From: an uncultured Saprospiraceae bacterium
Lineage (GTDB): Bacteria > Bacteroidota > Bacteroidia > Chitinophagales > Saprospiraceae
NCBI GenBank assembly: GCA_937981555.1
Contig: CALJOK010000026.1
Location: forward strand, 62,001 to 126,000
DNA length: 64,000 nucleotides
Direction: 5' to 3'
The notes under the pieces are model-generated. The model had not been told where the DNA came from and searched no databases. It was given only the letters and a program-made list of their open reading frames with translations. This document shows, piece after piece, positions 24,829-33,029 of this stretch; position 1 is the stretch's first letter, and every line of letters begins with the position of its first letter. The position numbers and the translations under genes were made by a program.

Positions 24829-25401
24829 ATGAAATCAGAAAAACATTTTCCAAATCAAGATTCGGAATCAGACGAAGCATTATATCTCGCTTGGTGTGAG
24901 GGGAATCGCGATGCCGCAAATGTATTGTTACAAAGATACCAACCGCAGGTTTTGATGATGGCATTTCATTATTCTAAAAATCGAGAAGTGGCTAAAGACA
25001 TCACTCAAAATGTCTGGATTGAGATCTGTAAAAAAGCAAAATTCAATCATGAAATCAGATCCTTCAAATCATTTATTTTTGTGGTTTGTCGCAATAAGTT
25101 TTTAGATCATTTTAGAAAAAATAAAAACTCTAAAGAATCCTCTTCAGCACCAAATGAATTACCTGATGATCGATCATTTAGTTTGGAAAAACAAATTGAT
25201 CAAAAGGAAAAGGTGCAACTTTCAAAGCAATTTATTTTAGGGTTACCTCCTTTGCAAAAAGAATGTTTTACACTTTATGTTTTGGAAGAAATGAGCATGG
25301 AAGAAATTGCCATACAACTTAACATTTCAGTCAACCAAGTGCGAGGAAGAATTGATCGAGCGAAAAAGCGAATGAAAAATTTAAAGAAAAAAATTCAATG
25401 A
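24829..25401 (+). CDS. ECF RNA polymerase sigma factor
   Basis: 190 residues from the ATG at 24829; an earlier ATG at 24796 adds 11 hydrophobic residues unlike a sigma N-terminus. Region 2: LYLAWCEGNRDAANVLLQRYQP, then AKDITQNVWIEICKKA and FIFVVCRNKFLDHFRKNKN. Region 4: LPPLQKECFTLYVLEEMSMEEIAIQLNISVNQVRGRIDRAKKRMK. This fits an ECF sigma-70 factor that redirects RNA polymerase to a small regulon. Its stop overlaps the start of the next gene by 4 nt, the usual arrangement for a sigma factor and its membrane regulator. Confidence 0.93.
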   Translation: MKSEKHFPNQDSESDEALYLAWCEGNRDAANVLLQRYQPQVLMMAFHYSKNREVAKDITQNVWIEICKKAKFNHEIRSFKSFIFVVCRNKFLDHFRKNKNSKESSSAPNELPDDRSFSLEKQIDQKEKVQLSKQFILGLPPLQKECFTLYVLEEMSMEEIAIQLNISVNQVRGRIDRAKKRMKNLKKKIQ

Positions 25402-26657
25402 AAAATAATTTTGACATCACTTATTTGAAAAAATACGTCGAAAATCAACTAACTGCGGAAGAAGATTTTGAGATTGGAATTGCCATGCAAAATGATCCAA
25501 ATCTGCAAATGATTGTAGAAGGAATTGAGCAATATTTGGAAACGGAAACCACTCTCCCACTTGACGATTTTATTAAAAATTCTACTATTCACTTAACTGC
25601 AAATTTATCTCCTTATGTAAACTGGAGTCTTGATCAAACCGAAACTTTAGCTCCAAGTGAAAAATCATTTAAGCATTGGCTAACCGAAAACAATCTCTTT
25701 TCAAAAATTCCTTTAGCAATTGTAATTACATTGTTAGGTTCGGTATTCATTACATTTTTCATTTCAAAACCATTGCAAATCGAAATTGATAATCCGATAA
25801 AATCAATCAGTTATTTATTTCAAGTATTCTTGTTGGTTTCTGTTTGGGCGTTTTATCTAAAATCAAATGCGCCCAAAGTTCCTTTCAATAGTAACTATTT
25901 TCGAGCATTTTTAGGCCGGCGACAATTATGGGAAATCTTAGAGAAATTGGTAGCGGCATGGAGTGTACTTTACCTAGCATTATTTGTTTTTTCCTTGACA
26001 AACTTAAGCAAAGATTTAGGTGTTCCGTTATTGAATTTTTTCAATAATGTTACCATCATTTATATTTACCTCTGTTACTTTTCACTCAATTCAAACTCGC
26101 TGAATTTGACCTATGAAAATGATATAAGAAAAATCACCAAAGAACCGATTCGTAAAATTGAAATGCGAGGATGGCTAGCTGTGGCAGTTATTTTAGGTTT
26201 TGAAATTATCTTGTTACAAGGTTATTCAAGTGCCACTTCCATTGGTCAAAGTTTTCAATTATTATTTGGTTTAGGGTCAGGTTTGGCAGCGATGGCTTTT
26301 ACTACTAATCTAGTTCGAAGATTAGGAAGTAAAGATTTTAGTCTAGAAGATTCAACGATCACTTTATTACTTTTTTATGCAGGAATTCAACCTCTTTTAC
26401 CATTTATTTTTCCAGAATCAGAAAGCACGATCAGTTCGTTATTTCCAGATAAAAATGTAGGAAATATATTTTCTATTCTGCTAGTTTTTTGTGCACTTTT
26501 TGGAAAACTATTATTGCTTGCTTTTATCTTTTGGGGTATCAAGACTAATCGAATTATTCATTATTTGAAAAATGTACACCAACGAAATATGAATCATTTA
26601 AAAGTATTTCAAGCAACATTGGAAGAATTAAAAGAAGAGGAAACCCCTAGTCCCTAA
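25398..26657 (+). CDS. Polytopic membrane protein coupled to the ECF sigma factor (putative anti-sigma regulator)
   Basis: The start overlaps the sigma stop (ATGA), so translation is probably coupled. The N-terminal ~100 residues are cytoplasmic (FDITYLKKYVENQLTAEEDFEIG, reminiscent of anti-sigma N-termini) but have no HxxxCxxC zinc motif. About eight membrane helices follow: near 110-130, 140-158, 172-198, 208-230, 255-275, 285-305, 325-345 and 352-380. The protein ends in a charged tail, EELKEEETPSP. Typical single-pass anti-sigmas have one helix, so eight is unusual. It may sense a membrane or transport signal and release the sigma factor (inference from context). A strong terminator follows. 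Confidence 0.75.
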   Translation: MKNNFDITYLKKYVENQLTAEEDFEIGIAMQNDPNLQMIVEGIEQYLETETTLPLDDFIKNSTIHLTANLSPYVNWSLDQTETLAPSEKSFKHWLTENNLFSKIPLAIVITLLGSVFITFFISKPLQIEIDNPIKSISYLFQVFLLVSVWAFYLKSNAPKVPFNSNYFRAFLGRRQLWEILEKLVAAWSVLYLALFVFSLTNLSKDLGVPLLNFFNNVTIIYIYLCYFSLNSNSLNLTYENDIRKITKEPIRKIEMRGWLAVAVILGFEIILLQGYSSATSIGQSFQLLFGLGSGLAAMAFTTNLVRRLGSKDFSLEDSTITLLLFYAGIQPLLPFIFPESESTISSLFPDKNVGNIFSILLVFCALFGKLLLLAFIFWGIKTNRIIHYLKNVHQRNMNHLKVFQATLEELKEEETPSP

Positions 26658-26662
26658 AAGGG

Positions 26663-26704
26663 AAAAGATACTTTAAGTCTTTCGGCTTAAAGTATCTTTT
26701 ATGT
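26663..26704 (+). terminator. Terminator of the sigma/membrane-regulator operon
   Basis: A perfect 15-bp stem (26663-26677 with 26686-26700, AAAAGATACTTTAAG) and an 8-nt loop, starting 6 nt after the stop codon. Confidence 0.92.
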
Positions 26705-27182
26705 TAGTTTTCTTTTTTGCACCAAACACTTATGGAACTTTTTCAATATATATTTTGTAGTCTCTATTATCTTACCATACTTTTCCAAACATTTTTAATC
26801 ATAGAGAAATTTCTCTTCTCTCTTTTTGTTTTGGAAAATTCAATTCTTACCACATACACATTAAAAAAAAGATAAAGTTAAATTTTTCATAAGGTGTATC
26901 TTTCGCCTTGATTTCCGTTATATAAATACTTTATTTTATATGAGATTTTGTAAAATAAAGTGTGAATCGAAAAACATCCCGTAAAAGACTTACTTGTCAA
27001 AACGGATCAACTTCCCTAATCAATTCATAACGAACACTTTATTTTTTATTAGCTTGAAGACCAAGTTTATAATTTAATTGAAAATTTTATTCAAAACATT
27101 TTAATTGTTTTGGATTAAATTATATGATGTGAAATTACATCAACTAAGAACAATTTTGTTTAACCTTTTAAATTTTTCCTTT
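26705..27182. other. Gap of about 480 bases with repeated ACTTTATTTT words
   Basis: No gene seen. An exact 11-bp inverted repeat (ACTTTATTTTA at 26928-26938, complement at 26951-26961) lies here, and the same word recurs as ACACTTTATTTT at 27034-27045. The latter also pairs with 26952-26963, so alternative hairpins are possible. This may be an operator or leader for the small gene at 27183. Confidence 0.5.
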
Positions 27183-27398
27183 ATGGACAATTTGAAAATT
27201 TGTGTGGTAATAACCACAAACGAAAAGTCAATTTCAACGGAACCTCCAGGTACTGATGAAGCGTGCTTTACCAATTTATTGGAAGAAAGATTAGCGCATG
27301 CAGCTAATTTTTTGCGCCAATATTTTTGGTATGATTTACAACGAATTTATGATTCCAAACTAAAACTACAACTGATGCGAAAGTATCAATTAGAATGA
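27183..27398 (+). CDS. Small hypothetical protein, 71 aa
   Basis: From the ATG at 27183: MDNLKICVVITTNEKS, a Pro/Gly/Thr turn (STEPPGTDEACF), then a helical, aromatic-rich half (NFLRQYFWYDLQRIYDSKLKL). In-frame codons upstream from 27105 are Leu/Phe/Asn-rich and probably untranslated. A hairpin terminator starts at its stop codon, which supports a real, separately transcribed gene. No family recognised. Confidence 0.5.
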   Translation: MDNLKICVVITTNEKSISTEPPGTDEACFTNLLEERLAHAANFLRQYFWYDLQRIYDSKLKLQLMRKYQLE

Positions 27399-27462
27399 CC
27401 TACAATTACATCCGTCTCCAATGACGTAAAAAATTGCGTATTTGTAGGTTATTCTTTTTTTA
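27398..27462 (+). terminator. Terminator with nested stem
   Basis: Outer stem ACCTACAA (27398-27406) with TTGTAGGT (27442-27449), inner stem CGTC/GACG (27413-27416, 27423-27426), then TATTCTTTTTTT. Lies between convergent genes. Confidence 0.75.
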
Positions 27463-27472
27463 CAAATACCAT

Positions 27473-28312
27473 CTACGTAAACAAAAAAGAATCATCAATC
27501 TCTTTCGAAAAATCGATCCCCTTCTCTGATAATTTCCAGTAGGTTTCTTTTTCAATTCTTGCTTTTTCAATGTATCCCCATTTTTCCATTTCGTCGAGTG
27601 ACTGAAATATAAATTTTCGCTTTTTTATTTTAGAACGATCATAAATTTCTTTCATTCTCAAACCATTGGATTGATCACTTGAAATACCTTTTAAGATTCT
27701 AACCACGCAAATTTTTGCTAGCGACAAATCCAACGCATTTTTAAATTGAGTATCATCTTGAGCAATGGCATTTTCCAATTCTTTGATATTTTTTTCCATT
27801 TCATTTTTGAGTGAAATATCTTTTGGCTTTTGGACAACGGCGGTTTCTATTTTTTGAATTTCTTTTTCAAATACATTTTTCAAAACAACTTTTATTCGTT
27901 TCCCGACATGCACTACAAAACCTGCGAAATCGGCATCGTCCATTTCTACCAATGGATTATTTTCTGCATTTAGTGTTTGAAAAATGGAAAGAGGATGCTC
28001 ATCAATCGAGCAATGATTTACAAAAATAGATCGGACAATTACATCTTCTTTTTGAGACAACTCAACCAATTGTTTCCATTCCTTTTCAACCGAATCTGCC
28101 CCTAAATAAGGCGCACTTAACAATACAAATACAATTTTTGTAGATTGTAAAATTTGAGTTTTTGCCTCTTCTTTATCTGCGCCCGCTTCTATTTGGGAGT
28201 TGTCCCAGATATGAAATCCTAATTCGTCTTGACGAGATTTGAGATGTAATTTTATTAAGTCAGCCCATTTCTGATCGGTTAACTCGTAGCTGATGTAGAT
28301 GTCTTTTCTCAT
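27473..28312 (-). CDS. TIR-domain protein with C-terminal winged-helix-like domain
   Basis: 279 residues from the ATG at 28312 (a TTG three codons upstream is unlikely). Residues 1-~140 form a TIR (TIR_2-like) domain: MRKDIYISYELTDQKWADLIKLHLKS, then WDNSQIEAGADKEEAKTQIL and IVFVLLSAPYLGADSVEKEW. Glu48/Glu49 lie where the NAD-cleaving TIR Glu is expected. Residues ~145-190 are a linker or coiled coil. Residues ~190-279 look like a winged helix (LAKICVVRILKGIS, IYDRSKIKKRKFIFQSLDEMEKWGYIE, YWKLSEKGIDFSKEI). It may act as a sensor, regulator or defence effector (inference). It is a single gene, with no defence genes beside it. Confidence 0.8.
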   Translation of the reverse strand: MRKDIYISYELTDQKWADLIKLHLKSRQDELGFHIWDNSQIEAGADKEEAKTQILQSTKIVFVLLSAPYLGADSVEKEWKQLVELSQKEDVIVRSIFVNHCSIDEHPLSIFQTLNAENNPLVEMDDADFAGFVVHVGKRIKVVLKNVFEKEIQKIETAVVQKPKDISLKNEMEKNIKELENAIAQDDTQFKNALDLSLAKICVVRILKGISSDQSNGLRMKEIYDRSKIKKRKFIFQSLDEMEKWGYIEKARIEKETYWKLSEKGIDFSKEIDDSFLFT

Positions 28313-28533
28313 TAAATTCAATTTAGGTTGTTATTTCTCATCACAACAAAAGGTAACATAAAATAGTTTTTCCAAAGATATAAATCATTAATTATCAATA
28401 CTTTATATCTTTTAATTTCAAAATCAAAAATAGTAAACTATTTCGTTTTAAAAATATTTTGGAAAAAAACTCCATGAAAAATTTGACTCTGCCCTTACGT
28501 CATACCGTATCTTTGCATCATAAAGAATTTTTT

Positions 28534-29299
28534 ATGTATAAATATTCCGTCCAACAACTATCAAAATTGGCTGGTGTAAGTGTTCGAACCTTACACCATT
28601 ATGATCGCATTGGTTTACTAAAACCAGCAGAGCGTTCTGAGAAAAATTATCGCTACTATGGTGAAGAAGAATTATTGAAATTACAGCAGATTTTATTTTA
28701 TAAGGAATTGGATTTCCCTTTAAAAAAAAATTGCTAAGATTTTAAATGACCCTGATTTTGATTTAGTCAAAGCGTTAGAATTTCACCAAGTTGAATTGCT
28801 TCGTCGAGCAGATCAGATGCAACAACTTTTGACAACAGTGGAGAAAACTATTCATTCACTAAAAAATAAAAAAAACATGATGTCTGATAAAGAATTATAT
28901 GAAGGTTTCTCTCAAGAAGAAATCAACTCCATGCGTAACGAAGTAAAAAAACGCTGGGGCGCAAAAGAATTTTTAGATGTAGAGAAACGCATTCAAAAAT
29001 TAGGAAAGGATGGTTGGGAAGATCATAAGGCTAAAGGAGAAGAAGTCAACCAACTACTCGCTGAATTGATGGATTTTCATCCTTCGGGAAAACAAGTTCA
29101 ACAAGCGGTTGCCATGCATTTTAAACACCTTAATTTTTACTATAAAGTATCAAAAGAACGATATGAAGGATTAGGGGAAATGTATGTGGATGATGAAAGG
29201 TTCAAGGCACATTATGAAAAATATCGAGATGGTCTAGCGGTATTTTTGAGGGATGCAATTTTTATTTTTTGTCAAAATGGGCTGGAGGTGTTGGAATAA
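28534..29299 (+). pseudogene. MerR-family regulator with TipAS domain, interrupted by a +1 A in a 9-A run
   Basis: The first frame (from 28534) encodes a MerR DNA-binding domain: [31 protein letters not shown], then [25 protein letters not shown]. After nine A residues (28722-28730) it reads KKNC and stops at 28737. With eight A residues the frame would continue [26 protein letters not shown] into the second frame. That frame holds a complete TipAS ligand-binding domain ending FLRDAIFIFCQNGLEVLE at 29299. Full-length TipAL-type regulators activate drug-binding or efflux genes. The break may be a real mutation, slippage-based control, or a sequencing error. The alpha/beta hydrolase and Nudix genes downstream may be its targets. 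Confidence 0.85.
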
Positions 29300-29358
29300 T
29301 TTTTCATCACCGAGTTAAAAACGAATTTATCTCGGAGTTAATAATAAAACTCTATGCA

Positions 29359-29405
29359 ACTCAGCGATAAACTACTTTTCAACTCTGCGGTAAAAAAACT
29401 ACTTT
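29359..29405 (+). repeat. Direct repeat of CTCnGCG-type words
   Basis: CAACTCAGCGATAAACTACTTTT followed by CAACTCTGCGGTAAAAAAACTACTTTT-like sequence: two imperfect tandem units of ~23-27 nt, from about 29357. They lie just before the ATG of the hydrolase at 29420 and resemble common CTCTGCG intergenic repeats (from memory). Confidence 0.5.
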
Positions 29406-29419
29406 TGCAAAAAAAAATC

Positions 29420-29959
29420 ATGTACTTTAATATTCCTGGTCTCCGAAATTCGGACGACGATCATTGGCAAACACTTTGGGAAAAACAATATCCCAACGAT
29501 TTTATTCGAATCAATCAAGATAATTGGGAGCAACCAAATTGTGAAGATTGGGTTAATCGAATAGAAGAAGTTTTAAGTCAATATGATTTGAAAGATGTCA
29601 TCTTAGTTGGACATTCTGTGGGATGTGCGACAATCGTCAACTGGTATCGAAAATTCCAACATAAAATAAAAGGAGCTCTTCTTGTTGCACCTAGCGATGT
29701 CGAACGGGGTGATTATCCAACCTACATTACTGATTTTATTCCGCTGCATTTAGAGCAGCTACCATTTCCAACGATAGTGGTAGCGAGTACGAATGATCAT
29801 GTAGTTGACTTCGAAAGAGCAGAATTTTTTGCAGATATTTGGGGTAGTGAATTAGTAACCATTGAAGATGCTGGACACCTCGAAAAAAGCATTGGAACTA
29901 ACAACTGGGAATCCGGAATTACATTGTTACAAAAACTAAAAAACCATGCAACGTCCTAA
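29420..29959 (+). CDS. Alpha/beta hydrolase (RBBP9/YdeN family)
   Basis: 179 residues from ATG 29420; the 22 upstream in-frame codons fall within a repeat and are probably not translated. It begins MYFNIPGLRNSDDDHWQTLWEKQYP, typical of the family. The nucleophile is in VGHSVGCAT, the acid in ASTNDHVV, and the catalytic His in EDAGHLEKS. This is a cytoplasmic serine hydrolase of unknown substrate. It overlaps the Nudix gene by 14 nt, so the two form an operon, probably with the MerR gene upstream. Confidence 0.88.
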   Translation: MYFNIPGLRNSDDDHWQTLWEKQYPNDFIRINQDNWEQPNCEDWVNRIEEVLSQYDLKDVILVGHSVGCATIVNWYRKFQHKIKGALLVAPSDVERGDYPTYITDFIPLHLEQLPFPTIVVASTNDHVVDFERAEFFADIWGSELVTIEDAGHLEKSIGTNNWESGITLLQKLKNHATS

Positions 29960-30374
29960 TGTTGGAATCGGAATCATTATCCAAAATGCAAAAGGAGAAA
30001 TTCTAGTCGGTAAACGAAAAGGAAGCCACTCACCTTTTTATTCTATTCCAGGTGGTCATTTAGAAATGGGTGAAACGTTCGAAGAAGGAATTAAAAAAGA
30101 GGTTTTGGAAGAAACTGGATTAATCATTGAAAACCCTGTGGTTATTGGCGTAACAAACAATTTACGGACTTTCGAATCAACTGGAATTCATCATGTCTCC
30201 GTTAATTTATTTACCAATAAGTTTGAAGGAATTCCAAAAGAAATGGAGCCTGAGAAATGTGAGAAATGGATTTGGGTAGATCCTAAACATTTACCTCAAC
30301 CTCATTTTGATGCGAGTGAATTTGCAGTTGAATGTTTTTTGAAAAAACAATTTTATATAAAAAGCCAAACCTAA
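29946..30374 (+). CDS. Nudix hydrolase
   Basis: 142 residues. The Nudix box runs G37-x5-E43-x7-K51-E-V-L-E55-E56-x-G-L (GGHLEMGETFEEGIKKEVLEETG split over 36-58). The usual Arg is Lys51, a conservative change. It cleaves a nucleoside diphosphate linked to some other moiety. The pattern FYSIPGGHLEMGE with HHVSVNLFTNKF suggests an ADP-ribose/NTP-type member, but the substrate cannot be told. The first 14 nt overlap the hydrolase gene. Confidence 0.9.
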   Translation: MQRPNVGIGIIIQNAKGEILVGKRKGSHSPFYSIPGGHLEMGETFEEGIKKEVLEETGLIIENPVVIGVTNNLRTFESTGIHHVSVNLFTNKFEGIPKEMEPEKCEKWIWVDPKHLPQPHFDASEFAVECFLKKQFYIKSQT

Positions 30375-30378
30375 TATT

Positions 30379-32538
30379 CTAAGCTTCAATTAATTCTTCC
30401 GCATAAGTTGGCATTGAGAAAAAGAATGTTGTCCCCTTTCCTTCTTCCGACTCAATCCAAATACTACCTCCCTGCTTTTGAATAATTTTTTTGCAAGTTG
30501 CTAGACCAATTCCAGTTCCTTCATATTCCTCTCTTGTATGCAATCGCTTAAACATTTCAAATACTTTTTTCTGATTTTCAGGAGCAATTCCAATTCCATT
30601 ATCTTTAATTGAAAAGATTATTTTACCCGATTCATTTTTGCACTTTACAATAACTATCGGATCTTTCTCTCCTTTAAATTTGATACCATTACTAATCAAA
30701 TTTTGAAATAATTGAGTCATTTTAGAAAAACTAGATTTCACTACTGGAAATGTTTCTTGATCATAAACTAGCGTCGCATTTTTTTCTTCCAATAAATTTG
30801 TCAAATTAGAATTAACGATCAACATAACATCTTTTAAATCAACAGCTACATTTGTCTCTCCTCTTGAATCAATTCTGGAATAATCTAACAAATCATTCAA
30901 CATGACATCCATTCGCTTCACCGCATCTGTTACATAAAAAATAAACTCTTGTCCACTTTCATCCAACAAATGATTATACCTTTTTTTCAAGAGTGAAGTA
31001 TAAGAATGGATCATTCGAAGTGGTTCTTTCAAATCATGCGAAGCGACGTAAGCAAAGTTTTGTAAATCTTCATTAGAGGCTTCAAGTTGATCGTTCTTCA
31101 CTTTCACTTCTTCATTTCTTTCCTCTAATAATTTATTATTCTTTGCTAATAGTACATTAAATTCACGCAACTGGGTTTGAGAAACTTTCAAAGCTCCATT
31201 TTGAGCTTGGATCTTCTGTTGTTGTTGTTCTAAGACTAAGTTGGTTTCCTTTTGTTTTCTTAGGCTTCTAGCATTCACACCAAGGATCATCAAAACAATA
31301 AAAAAAAGGCTAAAAAATATAACAGCCTGCAACCGCTGATTTTTCTTTTTATATTCTAAATTTTCATTTTTAGTTGTTAATAAAACGATTTCATTTTCCT
31401 TCTTTTCCAGTTCAAATCTACGCTTCGTTTGCCCCATCTCTTGAACTGTTTTTTCGTTCAATACGGAGTCTTTAAGCATAGTGTATTTTTTTAAATAAAA
31501 ATAAGACTTAGGAAAATCGTTTAATGCACGATACACTTTTTCATATTCTTGATAAGTCTCAAGTTCACGAGTTTTGCTTTTTATTTTCAAAGATAAATCA
31601 AGAGCTGTTTTTAAATATGGAATCGCTTTTTCAGGTTTTTTACAAATCAAGGTTGCTCTAACTATTCCTAAATTACCGCCAATAATTGCCCAAGGATCTT
31701 TTAACTCTTCTTTTAGTCTCAGCGCTTCTTCCAACATCTTTTTGGCTTCATCTGTCTTATTCTGCTGAAGTTTTACTTGAGCCAAATTTCCTAATGCGTA
31801 AGCAATCCCTGTTTTGTATTTTAAATTTCTAGCTAATTCTAAGGCACGCGTTCCGAAGTCTAAACTCTCGGCAAGGTTACCTAAGTTCTGATGAGAACTT
31901 CCTATAGCTGCAAGACTTGAATAAATTAATTTTTGATGATTAATTTGATTGAAGTAATCATAGGCTTTCCCATAATATTCCAGCGCTTGATCAAAACGTT
32001 CTTGATAAAATAAAATACTTCCAATTTCATAATAGTCTCTACCTATACCACTAGAATCTTTTTCAATCTCATGAAAATGTAATGCATTTAACTGTTCCTG
32101 ATAAGCTTTTTCATATTCTCCCAATGACTTATAAATAGAACCTAGATGGTTATATGTATTGGCTAGAATATTATTATTAGGTCTATTTAATTTTGCTCCA
32201 ATAATTTCTGAAAAGTACTCTAATGCTTTTTCATAATTATTGAGTCGTTTATTTGCCTTTCCTAATCCCAACAAAATATTGAAATAAGATGCCTGATCTT
32301 CTTCAATATCAATTAGTTCAAGGGCTAAAGCATAATACTTATTAGCTTCCTCAAAGGAATCATCATAATATAACTCTTGGCCTATCTGAAAATAATTATT
32401 GGAAAGTTCTGAAGTCTGATTAGGTGAATCTAAATAAGAAACCCTTGACATAAGACTGTCAAGAGTATTAGCAACAATAGGATGACATACACCTACTAGC
32501 GCTAGAATAAGAAAAGCAAGTTTCCTATTTAGGTTCAT
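30379..32538 (-). CDS. TPR-containing sensor histidine kinase
   Basis: 719 residues. A signal peptide precedes about seven tetratricopeptide repeats (~50-340, for example YYALALELIDI, ANTYNHLGSIYKSLGEYEKAY, GNLAQVKLQQNKTDEAKKMLEEAL) facing the periplasm. A membrane helix lies near 400-420 (LQAVIFFSLFFIVLMILGVNA), followed by a coiled coil (~430-490). The HisKA domain has phospho-acceptor His501 in SHDLKEPLRMI. The HATPase domain has LFQNLISNGIKF, DNGIGI and GTGIGLATCKKI. No response regulator is encoded next to it. The TPR part probably senses a periplasmic protein or envelope state (inference). Immediately upstream are a tiny gene and its terminator. Confidence 0.93.
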   Translation of the reverse strand: MNLNRKLAFLILALVGVCHPIVANTLDSLMSRVSYLDSPNQTSELSNNYFQIGQELYYDDSFEEANKYYALALELIDIEEDQASYFNILLGLGKANKRLNNYEKALEYFSEIIGAKLNRPNNNILANTYNHLGSIYKSLGEYEKAYQEQLNALHFHEIEKDSSGIGRDYYEIGSILFYQERFDQALEYYGKAYDYFNQINHQKLIYSSLAAIGSSHQNLGNLAESLDFGTRALELARNLKYKTGIAYALGNLAQVKLQQNKTDEAKKMLEEALRLKEELKDPWAIIGGNLGIVRATLICKKPEKAIPYLKTALDLSLKIKSKTRELETYQEYEKVYRALNDFPKSYFYLKKYTMLKDSVLNEKTVQEMGQTKRRFELEKKENEIVLLTTKNENLEYKKKNQRLQAVIFFSLFFIVLMILGVNARSLRKQKETNLVLEQQQQKIQAQNGALKVSQTQLREFNVLLAKNNKLLEERNEEVKVKNDQLEASNEDLQNFAYVASHDLKEPLRMIHSYTSLLKKRYNHLLDESGQEFIFYVTDAVKRMDVMLNDLLDYSRIDSRGETNVAVDLKDVMLIVNSNLTNLLEEKNATLVYDQETFPVVKSSFSKMTQLFQNLISNGIKFKGEKDPIVIVKCKNESGKIIFSIKDNGIGIAPENQKKVFEMFKRLHTREEYEGTGIGLATCKKIIQKQGGSIWIESEEGKGTTFFFSMPTYAEELIEA

Positions 32539-32562
32539 AAAATTGATTAAGAAAGTTTTTTA

Positions 32563-32604
32563 GACAAAAATAGAAATCAGGTTTTTATGCAAAACCTGAT
32601 TTCT
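32563..32604 (-). terminator. Terminator of the 56-residue gene
   Basis: A perfect 14-bp stem (32572-32585 with 32591-32604, AGAAATCAGGTTTT), 5-nt loop, followed on the minus strand by ATTTTTG. It starts 14 nt after the small gene's stop, so that gene is transcribed separately from the kinase. Confidence 0.8.
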
Positions 32605-32617
32605 GAATTAAAGTATT

Positions 32618-32788
32618 CTAGTAGAATCTCGCATTAATTTCTAATTTTCCTTCGTCTACAGGTGGTGGACATTTCTTACCTTCCATCCTCATCATATTAC
32701 CCATACCTTTTCCTTTTAAGGAAAGTTTTTCTTGGGAAGACAATAGATTTCTGGTGAATTTTTTTTCAAGTTGGATTAAATTGGTCAT
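32618..32788 (-). CDS. Short gene, 56 aa, possible peptide precursor
   Basis: ATG at 32788, TAG at 32618-32620. The protein reads MTNLIQLEKKFTRNLLSSQE, then KLSLKGKGMGNMMRMEGKK, then CPPPVDEGKLEINARFY. The N-terminal half (LEKKFTRNLLSSQEKLSLKGKG) resembles leader segments of Bacteroidota natural-product or bacteriocin-like precursors (LSxEE...K-G-G). The C-terminal part has a single Cys and three Pro. A good terminator lies 14 nt after the stop. No maturation or export gene is adjacent, so a precursor role is speculation. Confidence 0.55.
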   Translation of the reverse strand: MTNLIQLEKKFTRNLLSSQEKLSLKGKGMGNMMRMEGKKCPPPVDEGKLEINARFY

Positions 32789-33029
32789 GCTATTATTATT
32801 TATATTATGAAATACATTTTGTTAATCTAGGGATAGATTTGAGGGTAGGCTGATAGAATAGTTAGTTATTGGATTGGATGTCTACTTAATAGCCAATTTT
32901 TATGCCAAACAAATCTGATTCCGAACCCTTGATTAAATTTATTTTACGTATTAAAAATGCTCTAATATTTTTAATATTTAAAGTAGTTTTAATCTTAAAA
33001 TAATACACCCAAATTTTAATCAGTACAAA

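Noticed and set aside
27473-30374. Considered as a phage-defence island around the TIR gene
   Set aside because: Neighbours are a MerR regulator, a hydrolase and a Nudix enzyme; no nuclease, helicase or cyclase genes nearby.
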